64,000 nt of DNA from contig JAHHHC010000013.1 in the NCBI GenBank assembly GCA_019359515.1, positions 1-64,000 on the forward strand. Reading direction: 5' to 3'. The position numbers were made by a program, and so were the translations under genes. The DNA comes from Desmonostoc vinosum HA7617-LM4. GTDB taxonomy: Bacteria > Cyanobacteriota > Cyanobacteriia > Cyanobacteriales > Nostocaceae. Under the pieces are notes generated by a model that saw only the letters and a list, made by a program, of their open reading frames with translations, ran no database searches and was not told where the DNA came from. Shown piece by piece: positions 7,728-15,684 of this stretch. Within the stretch, counting starts at the first letter, position 1. Each line of letters starts with the position of its first letter.

Positions 7728-10700
7728 GTGCAAACTATCCGCATTCAACTTCGGGAAAGTACGCAGGAAACAGTTGAACTCAGGTATTGGCTACCTCAAA
7801 AAAATCACTATGAATCACGTCGCCTGAAATTAGCAGAAATCGCTGATTTACTCAAGCAAGGTGAACGAGATTACTATAAACTGCTGCCCAATTTACCAGG
7901 AATCGGGCAGCAGTTATTTTTTTGGTTGGATGGCGATGGACGGTGGTTGAGTCGGGGAATTGCTAACTGTCGCGGTGAGGGGTTGGTAATTGCCATTGAT
8001 ACTGATCAAAAACTGGCACATCTACCTTGGGAAGTGCTGCATGATGGTGAGGATTTTTTGGTGAAGCGGGTTAATCCAGTGGTGTTACCTCTGCGCTGGA
8101 TTGAAAAAGAAACGGCAGGATTTTCTGTGGAAGCACGACAATTGCGAGTATTGTTTATGGCAACCGACCCGGAAGATGTGGAACCAAAGTTAGAGTTTGA
8201 ACAGGAAGAGGCGAGAATTCTGGCAGATACGCGAGATTTTGCTGTAGATTTGCGGGTGGAAGAAAGCGGTTGTGTTAGCGAGTTGGGTAAGGTGTGGAGT
8301 CGCTATTTTCATGACTTTGATGTGTTTCACCTCACAGGACACGCCTCAATTAAAGATGCAGCACCTTACACGCCTTACTTTATCACTGAGACGGAAATCG
8401 GGGAACGCCACGAAACCACAGCCGTAGAACTTGCCGAAGTCTTCCGGTTTCGCTTTCCCAAGTTGGTATTTTTGTCTGGGTGTCGGACTGGACAAGCACC
8501 AGATAAAGGGGCTGTTCCTTCAATGGCTGAGGCGCTAATTGCCCAAGGTGCTAGGGCGGTTTTAAGTTGGGGACGGCCTGTGGAAGATCGGACAGCTACA
8601 GCCGCAGCCGCGCACCTCTACGGCAAATTGGCAGCCGGATATCAATTAGCCCAAGCACTCGCTAGCACTTACCAGCAGTTGTTTAAACAGAATGTGCGTG
8701 ACTGGCATTTGTTGCGGTTATATGTCCAGGGAGAATGTCCCGGTGCGTTGGTGGAAGTGTTGGGAGATGTGCCATCCTCAGCGCCGGAACCTGCTTATGA
8801 ACAGTTTTTAGATCCCGATACCCAATTGGTGCGGGTGGCGAAACCCTCTGAGTTTGTGGGGAGACGGCGGACTTTGCAACGTTGTCTCAAAGCGATTCGC
8901 ACTTCATTAGGGGTACTAATTCACGGACTGGGGGGTGTGGGTAAGAGTACTGTGACGGCGCGACTTCTGGAAAGGATGGTTGGCTATCACAGGCTGGTGA
9001 ACTTTCGGCAACTCGATGAGGACAAACTGCTCAAAACCCTGGCTGAACAATGTACCTCGGAACGCGGGCATGATATTCTCAATGGCAAGTTACCGTTGAT
9101 GCAGCGCCTCACCAAGTTTTTCACTGAAGGACTGAATACCAAAGAACAGCGTTTCGTCTTTGTGCTGGATGACTTTGAGGCTAATTTGGATTTACGCAAT
9201 GGGGTTTATGTCTTGCAACCACAAGTTGTGGATGTACTGCTGGCGTTGCTGAAGGCGATGCAAAATTCCCAACTTCCCCACAAGGTAATTATTACCTGTC
9301 GCTACAATTTCACATTGTCGGAACTGAATCATCGTCTGTACCGCGAACCTCTGGGGGCTTTGTGTGGGGCAGATTTAATTAAAAAGTATAATCGTCTGGA
9401 TTCGTTTAATGGCAGTTGGCAATTTCAGCCAGATTTGCCGGAACGTGCCAAACAAGCAGCAGATGGAAATCCTCGGCTGTTGGAATGGTTAAATAAGATT
9501 TTGCAAAATTCCCCGAAGTCGCCGGAAGCGGAGAGGGGAGTTGAGATGATTCTGCAAAAGATGGCAGATAAGGAAAAGGAATTTCGTGAGGATATTTTGG
9601 CACAGGAATTGCTGAAGCAGCAAACTCCAGCATTGCGGAAGATGTTGGGGAAGTTGTTGGTGTATGAGTTACCTGTTCCTCTAGCTGCTATTGACCCGAT
9701 TTGTGAAAATATCTCAAGTTGGGAAAGTCATATTCAACGCGCTGAAATTTTGGGTTTGTTGGAAGTTACCCTTACCAACAACACAGAGAGGTTGTATCGT
9801 GTTCCCCGGATTTTGTCACCGTTGCTAGAGTTTCCAGAAAACCCCAAGGGTGAAGAGTTGTATAAACAAGCTGCACAACTTTTGTATCATCTGTGGTGGG
9901 AGGAGACGGAAAGTATTAGGGAAGCACAAGCTTTAGAGATTCATCGCTTGGCTTTGTTGGGGAAGGATGGAGAAATCGCGGGGAAAATAGGTAATTTATT
10001 GGCGGGACGTTTTCGGAATCAAAGTCGATTTCGGGAAGCAATACATCTGTGCAAATCAACTTTAGAAATTACTAAAAACCATAGTGTTCTCAGCAAAATT
10101 GCTTATTGTGAACACCAAATAGGTGAGGTTGATCAAGCATTAAACTATTACGAACAAGCTTTAAATCTTTGTCCCGCAGAAGATGAACAAGAATTAGCTT
10201 CAATTTATCATCATTTTGGGATGTTTAAAGCCGACAAAGGGGATGTGGATGAAGCGATCGCACTCTACATTCAGTCTTTGGAAATAACTGAACGCATTGG
10301 TAATGTCCAAGGCAAAGCGGCGACGTTGCACCAACTGGGAATGATCTACGCCAACAAAGGGGATGTGGATGAAGCGATCACACTCTACAATCAAGTCCTT
10401 GAAATTGATGAACGCATTGGAAATGTCCAAGGCAAAGCGGCGACGTTGCACCAACTGGCAGGTATCTACGCCGACAAAGGGGATGTGGATGAAGCGATCA
10501 CACTCTACAATCAGTCTTTGTCAATAAATGAACGCATTGGAAATGTCCAAGGCAAAGCGGCGACGTTGCACCAACTGGCAGTTATCTACGCTGACAAAGG
10601 GGATGTGGAGCAAGCGATCGCACTCTCTAATCAGTCTTTGTCAATAAAAGAACGCATTGGAAATGTCCAAGGCAAAGCGGCGACGTTGCACCAACTAGGA

Positions 10701-11678
10701 CGTATCTACGCCAACAAAGGGGAAGTGGATGAAGCGATCGCACTTTTCAATCAGTCTTTGGAAATAGATGAACGCATTGGCAATGTCCAAGGCAAAGCGG
10801 GGACATTGCACGAACTGGGACGTATCCACGCCAACAAAGGTGAAGTTGATGAAGCGATCGCACTTTTCAATCAGTCTTTGGAAATATCTGAACGCATCGG
10901 TGATGTCCAAATTAAAGCGTTGACGTTGCAAAATCTGGGATATATCTACGCCAACCAAGGGGAAGTAGAACAAGCGATCGCACTTTTCAATCAGTCTTTG
11001 GAAATAAATGAACGCATTGGTAATGTCCAAACTAAAGCGTTGACGTTGCAAAATCTGGGATATATCTACGCCAACAAAGGGGAAGTGGAGCAAGCGATCG
11101 CTCTCTACAATCAGTCTTTGGAAATAGAAGAAGGCATTGGTAATGTCAAAGGCAAAGCGGCGACGTTGCACTGTCTGGGATATATCTACGCCAACAAAGG
11201 GGAAGTGGATCAAGCGATCGCACTCTACAATCAGTCTTTGGAAATAAAAGAACGCATTGGTAATGTCCAAGGCAAAGCGGCGACGTTGCACCAACTGGCA
11301 GGTATCTACGCCAACAAAGGGGATGTGGATCAAGCGTTTGCACTCTACAATCAGTCTTTGGAAATAGAAGAACGCATTGGTAATGTTCAAGGTAAAGCGG
11401 CGACGTTGCACTCTCTGGGAATTCTCTACGCCAACAAAGGGGATGTGGAGCAAGCGATCGCACTTTTCAATCAGTCTTTGGAAATAACTCAACGCATTGG
11501 AGATGTCCGAACTCAAGCAATGACTCTGTGGTGGTTAGGAGAGTTGGCAGAACAGCAGGGTGAATACACTAAAGCGATATCGTATTTGCAACCAGCTTTA
11601 GAGATTTTGCAGCGATTGCAGTCACCGGATGCTGAAAGTGTGAGTGCAAGTCTTGATAGGATAATTCGTAATTCGTAA
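7728..11678 (+). CDS. CHAT protease-like, STAND NTPase and TPR-array protein
   Basis: 1316 residues, GTG start directly after the upstream stop codon. Domains: an N-terminal ~130 residues of unknown type; a CHAT caspase-like domain (~135-350) with the expected dyad, His about 205 in LTGHAS and Cys about 251 in LSGCRTG; a STAND-type NTPase with FVGR at its start, Walker A GLGGVGKST (~400) and Walker B VFVLDDFE (~480); a helical region; then about 12 TPRs (~790-1290), most of them near-identical 40-residue units. Such proteins are read as NTP-gated proteases that release the CHAT domain when the repeats bind a ligand. The last residues, RIIRNS and the stop, come from an ATTCGTA heptamer repeat. 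The biological trigger is unknown. Confidence 0.86.
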   Translation: MQTIRIQLRESTQETVELRYWLPQKNHYESRRLKLAEIADLLKQGERDYYKLLPNLPGIGQQLFFWLDGDGRWLSRGIANCRGEGLVIAIDTDQKLAHLPWEVLHDGEDFLVKRVNPVVLPLRWIEKETAGFSVEARQLRVLFMATDPEDVEPKLEFEQEEARILADTRDFAVDLRVEESGCVSELGKVWSRYFHDFDVFHLTGHASIKDAAPYTPYFITETEIGERHETTAVELAEVFRFRFPKLVFLSGCRTGQAPDKGAVPSMAEALIAQGARAVLSWGRPVEDRTATAAAAHLYGKLAAGYQLAQALASTYQQLFKQNVRDWHLLRLYVQGECPGALVEVLGDVPSSAPEPAYEQFLDPDTQLVRVAKPSEFVGRRRTLQRCLKAIRTSLGVLIHGLGGVGKSTVTARLLERMVGYHRLVNFRQLDEDKLLKTLAEQCTSERGHDILNGKLPLMQRLTKFFTEGLNTKEQRFVFVLDDFEANLDLRNGVYVLQPQVVDVLLALLKAMQNSQLPHKVIITCRYNFTLSELNHRLYREPLGALCGADLIKKYNRLDSFNGSWQFQPDLPERAKQAADGNPRLLEWLNKILQNSPKSPEAERGVEMILQKMADKEKEFREDILAQELLKQQTPALRKMLGKLLVYELPVPLAAIDPICENISSWESHIQRAEILGLLEVTLTNNTERLYRVPRILSPLLEFPENPKGEELYKQAAQLLYHLWWEETESIREAQALEIHRLALLGKDGEIAGKIGNLLAGRFRNQSRFREAIHLCKSTLEITKNHSVLSKIAYCEHQIGEVDQALNYYEQALNLCPAEDEQELASIYHHFGMFKADKGDVDEAIALYIQSLEITERIGNVQGKAATLHQLGMIYANKGDVDEAITLYNQVLEIDERIGNVQGKAATLHQLAGIYADKGDVDEAITLYNQSLSINERIGNVQGKAATLHQLAVIYADKGDVEQAIALSNQSLSIKERIGNVQGKAATLHQLGRIYANKGEVDEAIALFNQSLEIDERIGNVQGKAGTLHELGRIHANKGEVDEAIALFNQSLEISERIGDVQIKALTLQNLGYIYANQGEVEQAIALFNQSLEINERIGNVQTKALTLQNLGYIYANKGEVEQAIALYNQSLEIEEGIGNVKGKAATLHCLGYIYANKGEVDQAIALYNQSLEIKERIGNVQGKAATLHQLAGIYANKGDVDQAFALYNQSLEIEERIGNVQGKAATLHSLGILYANKGDVEQAIALFNQSLEITQRIGDVRTQAMTLWWLGELAEQQGEYTKAISYLQPALEILQRLQSPDAESVSASLDRIIRNS
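10230..11510 (+). repeat. 120-bp in-frame tandem repeat encoding 40-residue TPRs
   Basis: About 10.7 units of exactly 120 bp with no indels (unit starts at 10230, 10350, 10470 and so on to 11430). Each unit contains TACGCC[AG]ACAAAGG, an AAGCGATCGCACT block (HIP1 in most copies), CAATCAGTCTTTG and GAACGCATTGG. Differences cluster in a few codons, for example the bases coding DEAI/EQAI and those after GAAATA. Confidence 0.95.
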
Positions 11679-11844
11679 TTACAGCACCGAAAAATTTTTT
11701 ATCTCACGCAAAGGCGCAAAGAAGAACGCCAGAGTGTTTTCTAAATAAATCAAAATTGCTGTAATGAGTCTTTGATAGTGATTAACGTATTGTGCAACTT
11801 CTTTCTCTCAAACTTAACCTCCAACCTCTTACCTACAAGGGAGG

Positions 11845-12007
11845 CTACCGTGTACACACATCTAAATGCTGTGTAGAATGTGGTTTGATCCCCCTAAATC
11901 CCCCTTAAAAAGGGGGACTTTGATTCCAGTTCCCCCTTTTTTAAGGGGGGTTAGGGGGGATCAAAAGTCTGTGGTGCTAGGTTATCAGATTTGTGTGTAC
12001 ACCGTAG
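11845..12007. mobile_element. MITE-like element with 16-bp terminal inverted repeats
   Basis: The 163-bp element is bounded by CTACCGTGTACACACA on the left (11845-11860) and its inverted copy with one mismatch on the right (11992-12007). The interior is a long GC-skewed hairpin made of CCCCCTAAATCCCCC and its complement. It has no coding capacity. A degraded relative lies at 12420-12540. Confidence 0.75.
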
Positions 12008-12079
12008 CTTAAAAAGGGGGACTTTAAGAACTTTTTCCCATGTTTTCAAGGAGTGTAAAGGGATAAACACTATGAAACT

Positions 12080-12406
12080 ATGATGAACAACCTCAACAGT
12101 AGCAATTTTCATTTACCTTACAATCCAAAGCTTGTAGAAAGAGCAAAAGAACTTCGCAAAAATATGACTCCAGCAGAAAAAAAGCTGTGGTGTGAATATC
12201 TGAGTGATTTTCAATTTCGGGTTTTAAGACAAAGACCAATTAATCATTTTATAGTTGATTTCTACTGTCCTACTTTACAAGTAGTTATTGAAATTGATGG
12301 GGATAGCCATTTTACAGATGAAGGTCAAAATTATGACATAGAGAGAACACGTATTCTAGAAGGCTATGGTTTAAAGATTATTAGGTTTACAAATAGTCAG
12401 TTTTAA
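12080..12406 (+). CDS. DUF559 domain protein (Vsr-like endonuclease fold), C-terminus shortened
   Basis: 108 residues. RAKELRKNMTPAEKKLWCEYL, FRVLRQRPINHFIVDFYCP and VVIEIDGDSHF are diagnostic for DUF559, a restriction-endonuclease-like fold related to very-short-patch repair nucleases. DFYCP and EIDG hold the candidate metal-binding acids. The usual last ~15-20 residues after RFTN are replaced by SQF and a stop next to the second MITE-like element, so activity is uncertain. The whole gene sits between inverted flanking repeats, which suggests it was moved or captured together with them. Confidence 0.8.
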   Translation: MMNNLNSSNFHLPYNPKLVERAKELRKNMTPAEKKLWCEYLSDFQFRVLRQRPINHFIVDFYCPTLQVVIEIDGDSHFTDEGQNYDIERTRILEGYGLKIIRFTNSQF

Positions 12407-12419
12407 ATCAATTTGATAG

Positions 12420-12540
12420 TGTGTGTGAGCAGATACAGGGTTTAATCCCCCCTAACCCCCCTTTTAAAAGGAAAATTTCTTAAAGTCCCCCTTTTTAAGG
12501 GGGATTTAGGGGGATCAGATGATTTGTGTGTACACGGTAG
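12420..12540. mobile_element. degraded partner copy of the MITE-like element
   Basis: The right end is a perfect inverted match (12525-12540) to the CTACCGTGTACACACA terminus of the element at 11845. The interior again has CCCCCCTAACCCCCC and CCCCCTTTTTAAGGGGG. The left terminus is eroded to GTGTGTGAGCAG. Confidence 0.65.
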
Positions 12541-12580
12541 TCCCTTGTAGGGAAGGGGTTGGGGGTTAGGTTTCAAACAC

Positions 12581-12805
12581 CTACGCTGCATATCTAATAA
12601 TCTCAACTTCTGCGCCATTACTCACAGCAACTTCTGCCCTATTTAGCACTTGTTCAGTAATAACATCACTTAGATAATACTCACCACAATTATCACAAAT
12701 TTCTGCTGGGACTTTTTTAATCACCACAATAGATTCGTCTCTTTCTAAAGTCACCGTCACTAAGCCCGGTTTAGTTTTTCCATGTTTACAAATAACGCAT
12801 TTCAT
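12581..12805 (-). CDS. YgiT-type zinc-finger antitoxin candidate
   Basis: 74 residues with two CxxC pairs (CVIC and CDNC) spaced as in the N-terminal zinc finger of MqsA/YgiT-type proteins, plus the ICDNCGEYYLS motif. There is no C-terminal helix-turn-helix, so it corresponds to the zinc-finger part only. It starts 5 bp after the DUF4258 gene, the usual order of toxin then zinc-finger protein for this pair. Likely role: neutralising partner. Confidence 0.75.
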   Translation of the reverse strand: MKCVICKHGKTKPGLVTVTLERDESIVVIKKVPAEICDNCGEYYLSDVITEQVLNRAEVAVSNGAEVEIIRYAA

Positions 12806-12810
12806 TAACC

Positions 12811-13047
12811 TTACCTCCTAGTTTTAAAATCATCTGACCAAATATTTGCATCAGGAGTATAAGCTGTCACTACATATCCTGTATCTGTAGATTCATCATA
12901 AGAAAATACAACATGAATTGGTTTACCTCCCACGAAATCAAACAGGAGATAACTAGGAAATGGCTGATCATTAGGAGTTTCTTCTATTATTTCTCCATAA
13001 CCTACCACTGATTCTACTTCTTGCTTACTGATGCGACGATAAAACAT
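12811..13047 (-). CDS. DUF4258 family toxin candidate
   Basis: 78 residues. RRISKQEVESVVGYGEIIEE, PSYLLFDFVGGKPIHVVFSY and GYVVTAYTPD fit DUF4258, a BrnT/RelE-like small-protein family usually found next to a YgiT-type zinc finger, as it is here. Expected to act as a toxin, probably an RNase; no catalytic residue can be assigned from the sequence alone. Confidence 0.7.
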   Translation of the reverse strand: MFYRRISKQEVESVVGYGEIIEETPNDQPFPSYLLFDFVGGKPIHVVFSYDESTDTGYVVTAYTPDANIWSDDFKTRR

Positions 13048-13116
13048 TTATTGAATAGCATGACGAGAAAAAATTAGATTTTGACAATACATTAGTATCT
13101 AGTAAATAATTTATAC

Positions 13117-13395
13117 TCATAAATTAACTTCTCTTCCTGGTGACTTATCCCGTAGATTTTCAAAAGTATCATCATCAATACTTTCTAAATTAACCCTTTG
13201 TCTAAAGTCTTGTAAAGCTGACCAAAAATCAGTAATGTCTTTACTTTCTCTTAAATTTTTTTGATGTTCAGATATAGAAAATGGTTTTTTAACTGATAAT
13301 TTATATTGAAGAAATTGAATAAAATCTAAAACTTCTTGCTGTTTATCTGGTGGTAATTCTCGGAATGTTTGTAGAACTGTTTGTTCAATAATCAT
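13117..13395 (-). CDS. DUF2281-like antitoxin, apparently orphan
   Basis: 92 residues. It opens with a helix ending in LPPDKQQEVLDFIQFLQYK, the core of DUF2281/VapB-like proteins, and ends with FENLRDKSPGREV, a tail common to cyanobacterial antitoxins paired with PIN toxins. No PIN gene follows downstream (the next gene, 70 bp on, is the DUF4258 gene), so its usual partner is missing or elsewhere. Confidence 0.65.
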   Translation of the reverse strand: MIIEQTVLQTFRELPPDKQQEVLDFIQFLQYKLSVKKPFSISEHQKNLRESKDITDFWSALQDFRQRVNLESIDDDTFENLRDKSPGREVNL

Positions 13396-13528
13396 AGTTT
13401 TACCTCTGCTAGATGAGATATGATTACATTATAAAAAAATTGCTGTAATAAGGCTTTGATATTCGTAGATGAGTCTTTGAACTCCATTAATGAACCTCAG
13501 AGCTTCGTTAATGAGTGTTTATAGCAAT

Positions 13529-14269
13529 TCAGGACAGAGAATCTGGATCTATGCCGAGCGATCGCAACTGCTCTGCTAATAATTGAGCTTTTTGTTCTGC
13601 TTGTTGAGCTTTTTGTTCTGCTTGTTGAGCTTTTTGTTCTGCTTGTTGAGCTTTTTGTTGAGCAAGTTTTTTGTCTTCTTCTGGTGTTAAAAACCGTTGT
13701 CCTTGCTGGTTATACCAATACATCCACTCGCGGGGAATGCCTACATAAGTTCCCTGTTCTATGCCAATTCCTAAACCTATTTCTGGTAGCCAAACAGGAT
13801 TACCATCTTGAAATTCATAAACATTGTTAATTAATTTGTAAACTTCTAAACGTGGCTTACGACGACGAAATGGATTGTAAACTACATAATATAAAATCTC
13901 TAATCTTGCATACTGTGCTTTTTTAGTTGAGTACTCACCGCGATATGTCTGAGATACTACCTCTAGAACTAACATGGGTAGTTTCTTCTCTTCCCAAAGC
14001 ACATAACTGGGGCGGAGGTTTTGATCATAAAATCGCTCTACGCCCAAACTCAAAAACCCATCTGGGACTATTGCTGGCAAATCTGGATCATAATAAATAC
14101 CCATATCTACGCCAAAAAACCAATCCATGCGTTCTGGCCAAGCCATCGCCAAAAGCGTTTTCAGTAAACCGGGAATTAAATCTTGTAATTCGTTATCCAC
14201 TGGGGTATCGTCAGAGTCTGGCAGTTCCTCAGATGAGGGCAAACAAGCTAATGGATCGTACTTTAGCAT
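13529..14269 (-). CDS. Uma2 (DUF820) family protein, copy A, with coiled-coil tail
   Basis: 246 residues. The Uma2 domain, a PD-(D/E)xK restriction-endonuclease-like fold abundant in cyanobacteria, shows PAIVPDGFLSLGV, LPMLVLEVVSQTYRGEY and Y.RLEILYYVVYNP, with the candidate catalytic acids in PDGFL and LEVVS. The C-terminus is a coiled coil of heptads such as QQAEQKA, encoded by a 21-bp tandem repeat (13590-13655), before the closing LRSLGIDPDSLS. Close paralogue of the genes at 14705 and 16917. Function of the family is unknown. Confidence 0.82.
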   Translation of the reverse strand: MLKYDPLACLPSSEELPDSDDTPVDNELQDLIPGLLKTLLAMAWPERMDWFFGVDMGIYYDPDLPAIVPDGFLSLGVERFYDQNLRPSYVLWEEKKLPMLVLEVVSQTYRGEYSTKKAQYARLEILYYVVYNPFRRRKPRLEVYKLINNVYEFQDGNPVWLPEIGLGIGIEQGTYVGIPREWMYWYNQQGQRFLTPEEDKKLAQQKAQQAEQKAQQAEQKAQQAEQKAQLLAEQLRSLGIDPDSLS

Positions 14270-14377
14270 GATGGGTTTACTCTTCCTCAGTTATTAGTAC
14301 ATCTTTATTTTATAAATGAATCTTGATGGTAACTTAGATAAAAGAATCTGGATCTACGCCAAGCGTAGTGAAGCGAT

Positions 14378-14398
14378 GTCTACGACGGGCTACGCCTA
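14378..14398 (+). repeat. 21-bp small dispersed repeat inserted in HIP1, copy 1
   Basis: Between GCGAT and CGC of a HIP1 octamer lie 21 extra bases beginning GTCTACGACGG and ending CTACGCCTA. Because 21 is a multiple of three, it adds MSTTGYAY-type residues to the TPR frame without shifting it. Confidence 0.85.
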
Positions 14399-14518
14399 CG
14401 CACTCTACAATCAGTCTTTGGAAATAAAAGAAGGCATTAGAAATGTCCAAGGCAAAGCGGCGACGTTGCACGAACTGAGAAGAATCTACGCCAACAAAGG
14501 GGAAGTGGATCAAGCGAT

Positions 14519-14539
14519 GTCTACGACGGGCTACGCCTA
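14519..14539 (+). repeat. 21-bp small dispersed repeat, copy 2
   Basis: The same 21 bases at the corresponding HIP1 position of the next TPR unit, 141 bp after copy 1 (120 for the unit plus 21 for the insertion). Confidence 0.85.
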
Positions 14540-14704
14540 CGCACTTTTCAATTAGTCTTTGGAAATAAAAGAAGGCATTGGAAATGTCCAAGGCAAAGCG
14601 GCGACGTTGCATAATCTGGCATATATCTACGCCAACAAAGGGGAAGTGGAGCAAGCGAGAGTCTTTGATACTCGTGGATGAGTTTAATGAGTGTTTATAG
14701 CAAT

Positions 14705-15424
14705 TCAGGACAGAGAATCTGGATCTATGCCGAGCGATCGCAACCGTTCTCGTAATAATTGAGCTTCTTGCTTTGCTTGCTGCGCTTCTTGTTTAGCTTG
14801 CTGTGCTTCTTGTTGAGCAAGTTTTTTGTCTTCTTCTGGTGTTAAAAACCTTTGCCCTTCTTGGTTATACCAATACATCCACTCCCTTGGTATGCCTAGA
14901 TAAGTTCCCTGTTCTATGCCAATTCCTAAACCAATCTCTGGTAGCAAAACAGGATTCCCATCATGTAATTCATAAACATTATTCACTAATTTGTAAACTT
15001 CTAAACGAGGCTTGCGGCGACGAAATGGGTTGTAAACCACATAATACAAAATTCCCAATCTTGCATACTCTGCTTTTTTGGTGGAGTACTCACCGCGATA
15101 TGTCTGAGATACTACCTCTAGCACTAATACTGGTAGTTTCTTTTCTTCCCAAAGCACGTAACTAGGGCGAAGGTTTTGATCGTAAAATCTCTCTACGCCT
15201 AAACTCAAAAATCCATCTGGGACTATCGCTGGTAAATCTGGGTCATGATAAATCCCCATATCTATACCAAAAAACCAATCCATCCGTTCTGCCCAAACCA
15301 TCGCTAAGATAACTTTGAGTAAACCGGGAATCAAATCTTGTAATTCATTATCCACTGGGGTATCGTCAGAATCTGGTAGTTCCTCAGATGAAGGCAAGCA
15401 AGCTAATGGATTGTACTCTAGCAT
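14705..15424 (-). CDS. Uma2 (DUF820) family protein, copy B
   Basis: 239 residues, nearly the same as copy A across the nuclease-like domain (PAIVPDGFLSLGV, LEVVSQTYRGEY, YYVVYNPFRRRKPRLEVYKL). The coiled-coil repeats have drifted to QQAKQEA units. The flanking sequence on both sides also matches copy A (upstream CCTCAGTTATTAGTACATC, downstream GTTTATAGCAATTCAGGACA), so gene plus flanks were duplicated as one segment. Confidence 0.82.
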   Translation of the reverse strand: MLEYNPLACLPSSEELPDSDDTPVDNELQDLIPGLLKVILAMVWAERMDWFFGIDMGIYHDPDLPAIVPDGFLSLGVERFYDQNLRPSYVLWEEKKLPVLVLEVVSQTYRGEYSTKKAEYARLGILYYVVYNPFRRRKPRLEVYKLVNNVYELHDGNPVLLPEIGLGIGIEQGTYLGIPREWMYWYNQEGQRFLTPEEDKKLAQQEAQQAKQEAQQAKQEAQLLRERLRSLGIDPDSLS

Positions 15425-15522
15425 GATGGGTTTACTCTTCCTCAGTTATTAGTACATCTTTATCTTATAAATGAATTTTGACAGCAATTCAGGTGAGAGA
15501 ATCAGGATCTATGCCGAGCGAT

Positions 15523-15543
15523 GTCTACGACGGGCTACGCCTA
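15523..15543 (+). repeat. 21-bp small dispersed repeat, copy 3, at a Uma2/TPR junction
   Basis: Same insertion. To its left is GATCTATGCCGAGCGAT, the sequence at Uma2 gene ends; to its right is CGCACTCTACAATCAG of the TPR array. Confidence 0.85.
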
Positions 15544-15663
15544 CGCACTCTACAATCAGTCTTTGGAAATAAAAGAACGCATTGGAAATGTCCAAGGCAA
15601 AGCGGCGACGTTGCATAATCTGGCATATATCTACGCCAACAAAGGGGAAGTGGATGAAGCGAT

Positions 15664-15684
15664 GTCTACGACGGGCTACGCCTA
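15664..15684 (+). repeat. 21-bp small dispersed repeat, copy 4
   Basis: Same insertion, one TPR unit (141 bp) after copy 3. Confidence 0.85.

Larger units (their letters stand above)
14340..14660 (+). pseudogene. TPR-array fragment 1
   Basis: Two to three 120-bp units matching the TPR array at 10230-11510, including YNQSLEIKEGIRNVQGKAAT and EIYANKGE-like segments. A C-to-T change turns the CAG of LFNQSLE into TAG at 14553, and there is no start region, so it cannot encode the parent protein. Two 21-bp insertions sit at the positions where the parent has HIP1. The fragment is cut off in the middle of a unit at about 14657. Confidence 0.85.

Noticed and set aside
10695-11516. A 273-codon open frame antisense to the TPR array, and shorter relatives at 10200, 14334 and 15509
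   Set aside because: It is the complement of the periodic TPR coding sequence; the frame is open because the repeat has no stops in that phase. No ribosome site and no family resemblance.
7401-11678. The CHAT-TPR gene considered as the TPR-CHAT partner of a type III-E (gRAMP) CRISPR system
   Set aside because: It carries a STAND NTPase and an EACC1-like partner, no gRAMP fusion exists in the window, and the cas locus lies 18 kb away with separate RAMP subunits.
13590-13655. Regular 21-bp repeats considered as a CRISPR array
   Set aside because: The repeats are contiguous without spacers and encode coiled-coil heptads of Uma2 copy A.
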